Below, one piece after another: positions 59,540-64,000 of a stretch of 64,000 bases of DNA. The position numbers and the translations under genes are program-made. The notes below the pieces were generated by a model. The model was not told the origin of the DNA. It was given only the letters and a program-made list of their open reading frames with translations, and ran no database searches. The stretch lies in contig OY741275.1 of the NCBI GenBank assembly GCA_963514095.1, forward strand, positions 6,302,151-6,366,150, in the 5' to 3' direction. How positions within the stretch are numbered: the first letter of the stretch is position 1; each line of letters begins with the position of its first letter. Source of the DNA: Eutrigla gurnardus. Taxonomy: Eukaryota > Chordata > Actinopteri > Perciformes > Triglidae.

Positions 59540-61870
59540 TCTAACGATCCGTGTAAGTGCGTGTGATCCGTCTGCAGGGAGACACGCTCGTGAATACATG
59601 ACACACATTGGGTTCGCCGGTGGTGCGTTCACTGCTGTTGGTCCCTACATGCTCCGAATGTGTTTGTGTTTGTGGTGAGGGGCAGCGGGCCTCCAGGTCA
59701 ACGTGGAGCTGGGGCTGTGGTTCACAGCTGTACGGGCTGCTCACACAAGCTAGAATTATATGCAACAAACACAATCACGTCTGACAGACATGAGCAGCTA
59801 ACGCACTTTACGTTAACGGAAACAATAATACCCGTGACTTTATCCTGCACCAGATATCACGTGTATGTATTATAATAATGGGACTGAGCTTAAATGCACT
59901 ACAATCAGGGACGGAAAATTAGTTTGGATTAGAAAAAAAATAGATGAGGTAATTTCAGAACACTAAACCATGATACTTTGTTTTTTATAAGATGTGGAGG
60001 ATTTTGTGCGGAAAGCAAATATTCTAGGTGCGCGCGTGCGTGCGTGCTGGTTTAAGTCCCTGGGGGGGGGGACCCGTTAAATACCGGGGGGAGAAACTCA
60101 AACCAATTGTTGCCGTTCGGATCCGAATGACAGTCCGGATCCAGTCCGGATGGCATCCGAGTCCAGCTCGAGACGCGGTTCTTTTAAAGCAAACAAATGG
60201 CTCCAGAGGTTTAGACGGAACCTTTTATGAGCTCCAGTGCAACCAAGTAGTTTCTCTCGAATATTTTCTGATTTATCTTGCGGCCGTTTTGTTTTTTTAT
60301 TTTTACGTTTTGGGCCCTAAAACACGCTGCTCTTGCCAGCTGTGTTTGCTTTAACCAAACCAACGCTTCCTAACACGTCCGGCTTTATTCCGGACTTCAT
60401 CCCGGCAGACGGACACGTGAAAGGTGGGCGGAAACGTGCCGTTAATATTCAATTAGTAAAAGAAAGCGTTTGACCCCGCTAACCCGGGGATAAAGCGTGC
60501 AGTAAAGCATCCAAAGTGACAGCGGCTCTCGGGCTGTTTCAGCACCTTCCACCGCGGCCCGGCGCCTCTAAATATAGCGGTACAGAGCAGAGCAACTGCT
60601 GCTGCAGCTCCGCGTCCGCTCTTCAAAGCGGCCACTGACGCGCCTGCGTGCAAACAGCCTCATTCACCTGACGCGCTTTTTTCTTCTTGTTTGTTTAGGC
60701 GTGAAATAAAAAATCAGCAGTGTTTGTGTTTAAGTTGAACATCAAAAAACAGCGTCGTTACGATCAAGCAATATGTCAGAGATCAGCTTTAGCAAAGCAG
60801 GAAATAAACAGTGTGATTAGTGATCCTTGTGTGCGTCGACAAGATTAATCTCATTGTATTTACATTTGAATTCATTTGATTGGAGGATGGAATAGATTGT
60901 TATTAAGACAAAAGTCAAGGATATAATACACACCAATACAATGTAGATTGGATACACCTGGATATGGATTGTAGTATATAATATATATTACATATATTTT
61001 TAAAGGATGGAAACGCAGACCATAATAAGCAACTCACTGATCCCGACTTTCTAAAACAAACAAACAGAATCCTTCTGCGCATGTTACTTTTACATTTTTA
61101 ATGCCATTATATAATTAAAAGATATCACGCGGCTGCAGCTGATAAAGTAGCATTCACATCATTAGACAGAAAACTACATAATCAAATAAATCAATTCAAT
61201 TCAATGACACTCGGATGTAGAGTGTTTTTTCCTCCGTCCTCTTCATCAGTTTAAATAAACGGGATTTAGACACCAAACATCCCGCACTCAGAGGCTCCAC
61301 CTTAACAGAAATACATTAGAGGACGATTACAGACAACAAGCATTAACAAAATGAATACACAGGACGGGTAGGCCTTCACTGAATAAATGCACACGTGATT
61401 GGCCTACACCATTAATGGAGATGATTGCGTCTGATAAAATCCCTGCACGCTGTTTGGTGGGTTATTAATAATATGAAACTAATAACTCGTTCATGTCTGG
61501 AAGTTACTGGACTTCAGGTTTGACTGCGTGGACGTCATCAGTTCATCACCATCTCTTTAACAAGTCAGTTATTACGACTCTATTAAAGTTTAGACCCGCG
61601 CGCATTAAACGGCTGAGTGACGCGGTCCTTCACATTAAAAGCACCTCTTCCGGCAGACTGAGAACACGGCGGGCCGGCGTGGATCCGTCCGAACGGGTCT
61701 GCGTGATTCACAGCCTGCTGCTGTGTGTCTGTGTGTCTGTGAGTCTGTGTTGTCTACGTGTTGTTAACGTGTTACAATTCACCTATATTGAACTGGATGG
61801 CCTTCCATACTGCTGCTGCGTGTGTGTGCGTGCGTGTGTGTGTCTGTGCGTGCGTGTGATGACAGAGAGC
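59540..61870. other. 5' flank, no gene seen
   Basis: No exon is recognised. It has short G-runs (60063-60071), a GC-rich block at 60370-60660 (listed separately) and AT-rich sequence. The 160-codon open frame 61493-61975 runs through GTGT repeats and the LINE tail and is judged spurious. Confidence 0.5.
60370..60660. promoter_or_regulatory. candidate upstream regulatory element with MEF2-type site
   Basis: A GC-rich non-repetitive block about 3 kb upstream of the tbx15 ATG. CTAAATATAG (about 60569-60578) fits the MEF2 consensus YTAWWWWTAR exactly. CACGTG is near 60414, GGTTAATATTCAATTAG-like AT cores near 60,440-60,460, and a GGGGATAAAG near 60,487. Function is inferred. Confidence 0.38.
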
Positions 61871-61884
61871 AAACAATTTACATT

Positions 61885-62043
61885 ATTCGTATTGCCATTT
61901 TATTTTTGCACTGGTGTTAGTGTTACTTGTTACACTATTTATTACTTAACGGTTGAAATGATTATTCTCTTGTAATTTTGGGTCAATCTCTTGCACAACA
62001 ATTTCCTTCAGGATTAATAAAGGATCTTATTTTCCTCTAATCT
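61885..62043 (+). mobile_element. LINE-type 3' end fragment
   Basis: TTGCACAACAATTTCCTTCA then GGATTAATAAAGGATCTTATT is the characteristic end of a family of fish non-LTR retrotransposon 3' UTRs (TTTCCTTCGGGATTAATAAAG followed by short ATCT-type tail repeats). No coding part remains. Confidence 0.6.
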
Positions 62044-62056
62044 TATGAAAGGTAGA

Positions 62057-62076
62057 GGGGGGGGGGGGGGGGGGGG
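62057..62076 (+). repeat. poly-G tract
   Basis: Twenty consecutive G, followed by a purine-rich stretch to about 62,230. Confidence 0.95.
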
Positions 62077-62405
62077 AGCATTTGAAGAGAGAAGATGAAC
62101 AAATCAATACGAGGAAAGGAATGAGAGGAGGAGAGAGGAGACGTTAAACACAGAGAAAAACAAAGTGGAGGAACAATCAAAAGAGGACAAGACAGAATGA
62201 AGGGAACGAGACATTAAAAGTGCTGCTAAAGGAGCGCTGCATCATGGGAGTATAAATGACAAGATTCAACAAGAACAAAATAAATGATTGTTTGTCCTCA
62301 GAGAGAATGACACCACTGAACGTGATCTTTGTTTATTTATGTAAAATCAAAGTGTTTATGTGCATAAACAGCCAATCAATCATGTATAAACAAGTGTGTT
62401 AAACT

Positions 62406-62407
<2 letters not shown>

Positions 62408-62446
<39 letters not shown>
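62408..62446. repeat. (GT)n microsatellite
   Basis: About 19 GT units. Confidence 0.97.
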
Positions 62447-62584
62447 CAACAAGTGCTCACATCTTCATTTTAGAATGATGTTGGATTAGAGGTAGAGGTA
62501 TTGATTCTTCAAAAATCTTAAAAAACAAATTAATACATAACTTGTTGATTAGATTATGTATTATTAACCTGCAAAGTAACTTAT

Positions 62585-62700
62585 TAAATACATGAAGTGA
62601 GGTAAATAGTAAAACATTCCCCTTTGAGATGTCGTGAAGTAGAAAGTACAGAAAACATTCCTCAAAGTTAAGTACAATACTTGAGTAAATTAAAATTATT
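62585..62700 (+). mobile_element. hAT-like short element, partial copy
   Basis: Words GAAGTAGAAAGTACAGAAAA, CCTCAAAGTTAAGTACAATA and CTTGAGTAAAT match the inner 3' half of the common fish repeat that ends in CAGTGGTGGAA. Opposite orientation to the copy at 63293-63632. Confidence 0.55.
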
Positions 62701-62779
62701 GTATTAGATTTGTCTCAAGAAATCAACAAAATCAAATGGGCAGGAAATATCAATTTAAAAAAAGCTAAAATTGAATAAT

Positions 62780-62962
62780 GTACATCCATCCCTCGTTGAG
62801 TTTTTGTGATTCCCCCGACATTGTTTTTGTGATAACCCCCCCCTCCCCCAAATTTATTTGGTGTATGATTTTGTCCTGTCTACGTATTTGCCCTGTGTTC
62901 GGTTTATGCCATGTCTTGTCCACATAAACTGGGAAAAACTTTGAATAAAAAAAAAAATAAAG
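62780..62962 (+). mobile_element. possible retroposon 3' tail
   Basis: Ends in AAACTGGGAAAAACTTTGAA TAAAAAAAAAAATAAAG, resembling a LINE 3' UTR with poly(A). No coding part is visible and the family is not recognised. Confidence 0.3.
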
Positions 62963-63292
62963 TAATTTTTACTCAAAAAGATCGATCTCACTCACTCACT
63001 CACTCACTCACACGCTCACACACTCACACACACTCTTACTTTACCTCTGAACTCTGAACACTTGGACTCTTCCTGCTGATGTTTGAAGGCGGCGACGCCT
63101 CCTGAAGTTTCCAGCAGCAGTGAAGGATCAGCAGACAGGACTCACTGAGGTTATAATGCATCTACGCTTTTATATTTTTATTTTATATATATATATATAT
63201 TCAAAACAACAGTACGGGTCAGGACACAACGCTTCACAGCAAGAACACCTACATTGGTGTTGAAGATCAGATGTTCAGCACCACGACATGAG

Positions 63293-63632
63293 CAGTGCTG
63301 GAATACAACAAAGTATATTCACTCAAGTAATAAAGTACTTCAGTTTACTTTACTTTTATTTTCATTGTATAGTACTTTATCCTTCTACTCCTCTACATTT
63401 ATTTGATACCTTTAGTTACACAAGTTTGCAGATTAAGATTTTTCCGAAATATAAATCAGCTAATACATTATGAATTATAAATTAACATGAATAAAATCCA
63501 TTAATAAATATGATTCTGAAATGGCCCCTTCTGCCTGAGTAATTTTACACATTTTTGATGTTAGTATTCTGTGCCTTTACTTGCATGTTATTATTTTTTT
63601 TTTTTTACTTAAAAGTACTTCTTCCACCACTG
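63293..63632 (-). mobile_element. non-autonomous hAT-like element, 340 bp
   Basis: The ends CAGTGCTGGAA (63293) and TTCCACCACTG (to 63632) are inverted repeats, with subterminal AAGTA/TACTT words: ACTCAAGTAATAAAGTACTT and ACTTAAAAGTACTTCTTCC. The interior (CTTCTACTCCTCTACATTTA, AATGGCCCCTTCTGCCTGAG) matches my memory of a very abundant teleost element. No clear 8-bp target duplication survives. No transposase. Confidence 0.75.
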
Positions 63633-64000
63633 AGAGCGGTTGTTATTTCCTGTGTATTTGTGGTAGCTGGGTGCACTTTCTTGAATTTGTATTTTTATTT
63701 GTGTTTTCACAGTTCTCTCATTTCTTTGGCTTTGCGAAGCACTTGTGATGAACAGATGTCGAACCATCTGGGCTGAATCTTATTTGCACAACTCGGTTTT
63801 AATTTATTTTCTGTTGTTTCTTTGTCGGTCAGGATTTTTATAAATCCTATATCTAATATTACAATATACACACGGTCGTTAGTGTGAACAGAATGAGGCA
63901 CATCACATCTCAACACCTGTGACCTAAATTCAACTTTCACTTGAACACCCGACCGATGAAGTAGAGTGTAATAAGTCATTGTGGCCTCTTTGAAGAAGTG
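63633..64000. other. 5' flank, no gene seen
   Basis: Mixed sequence up to the window edge. The 90-codon minus-strand frame (63979-63707) has no recognisable domain. Confidence 0.4.

Noticed and set aside
61493..61975. A 160-codon plus-strand open frame with Cys/Val-rich part
   Set aside because: It passes through GTGT repeats and into a LINE 3' tail; no conserved motif or splice context.

Overview
The window is nuclear DNA from a bony fish, very probably a percomorph teleost. Three things point there: a vertebrate gene with eight coding exons and GT-AG introns, very many CA/GT, TA and AAT microsatellites, and dispersed repeats of types I associate with fish (a tRNA-derived SINE, a 3' LINE end with an L2/CR1-like protein tail, a short hAT-like element ending in CAGTG/CACTG, and a TTAA-flanked fold-back element). 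I see no prokaryotic genes, rRNA genes, CRISPR arrays or intact transposon-encoded proteins.

I can support one protein-coding gene: tbx15, on the minus strand. All eight coding exons (57484 down to 22132) can be placed to the base from conserved protein sequence plus splice signals. Joined, they give 1833 bp, a 610-residue protein and a stop. The exon phases agree at all seven junctions. The product is a T-box transcription factor of the TBX1 subfamily (TBX15/18/22 group). It has an N-terminal eh1-like Groucho-binding motif and basic NLS, a complete T-box DNA-binding domain, and the typical TBX15 C-terminus ending in HMV.

Layout: 1-21,100 is 3' flank without exons, holding repeats and several complex blocks that may be enhancers. 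21,100-22,131 is the probable 3' UTR. 22,132-57,484 is the tbx15 coding span, with introns of 5.9, 2.8, 9.2, 7.3, 0.4, 4.7 and 3.1 kb (introns 1 to 7). Intron 4 carries a ~1.07-kb CACACAGAAA minisatellite and intron 3 a cluster of dinucleotide tracts. 57,298-58,420 is a CpG-rich promoter/first-exon region. 58,430-64,000 is 5' flank with a complex AT palindrome, LINE and hAT-like fragments, and a GC-rich block with a MEF2-type site.

I found no clearly new system. The best leads are RNA-level features in or near tbx15: a UG repeat in place of the polypyrimidine tract at the exon 7 acceptor, a perfect 20-bp hairpin 67 nt past the exon 6 donor, a hairpin in a conserved-looking intron 2 block, and a separate 25-bp pre-miRNA-like hairpin in the 3' flank. 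Calls that rest on remembered family sequences (TBX15 orthologues, fish repeats) are marked; no database search was possible.
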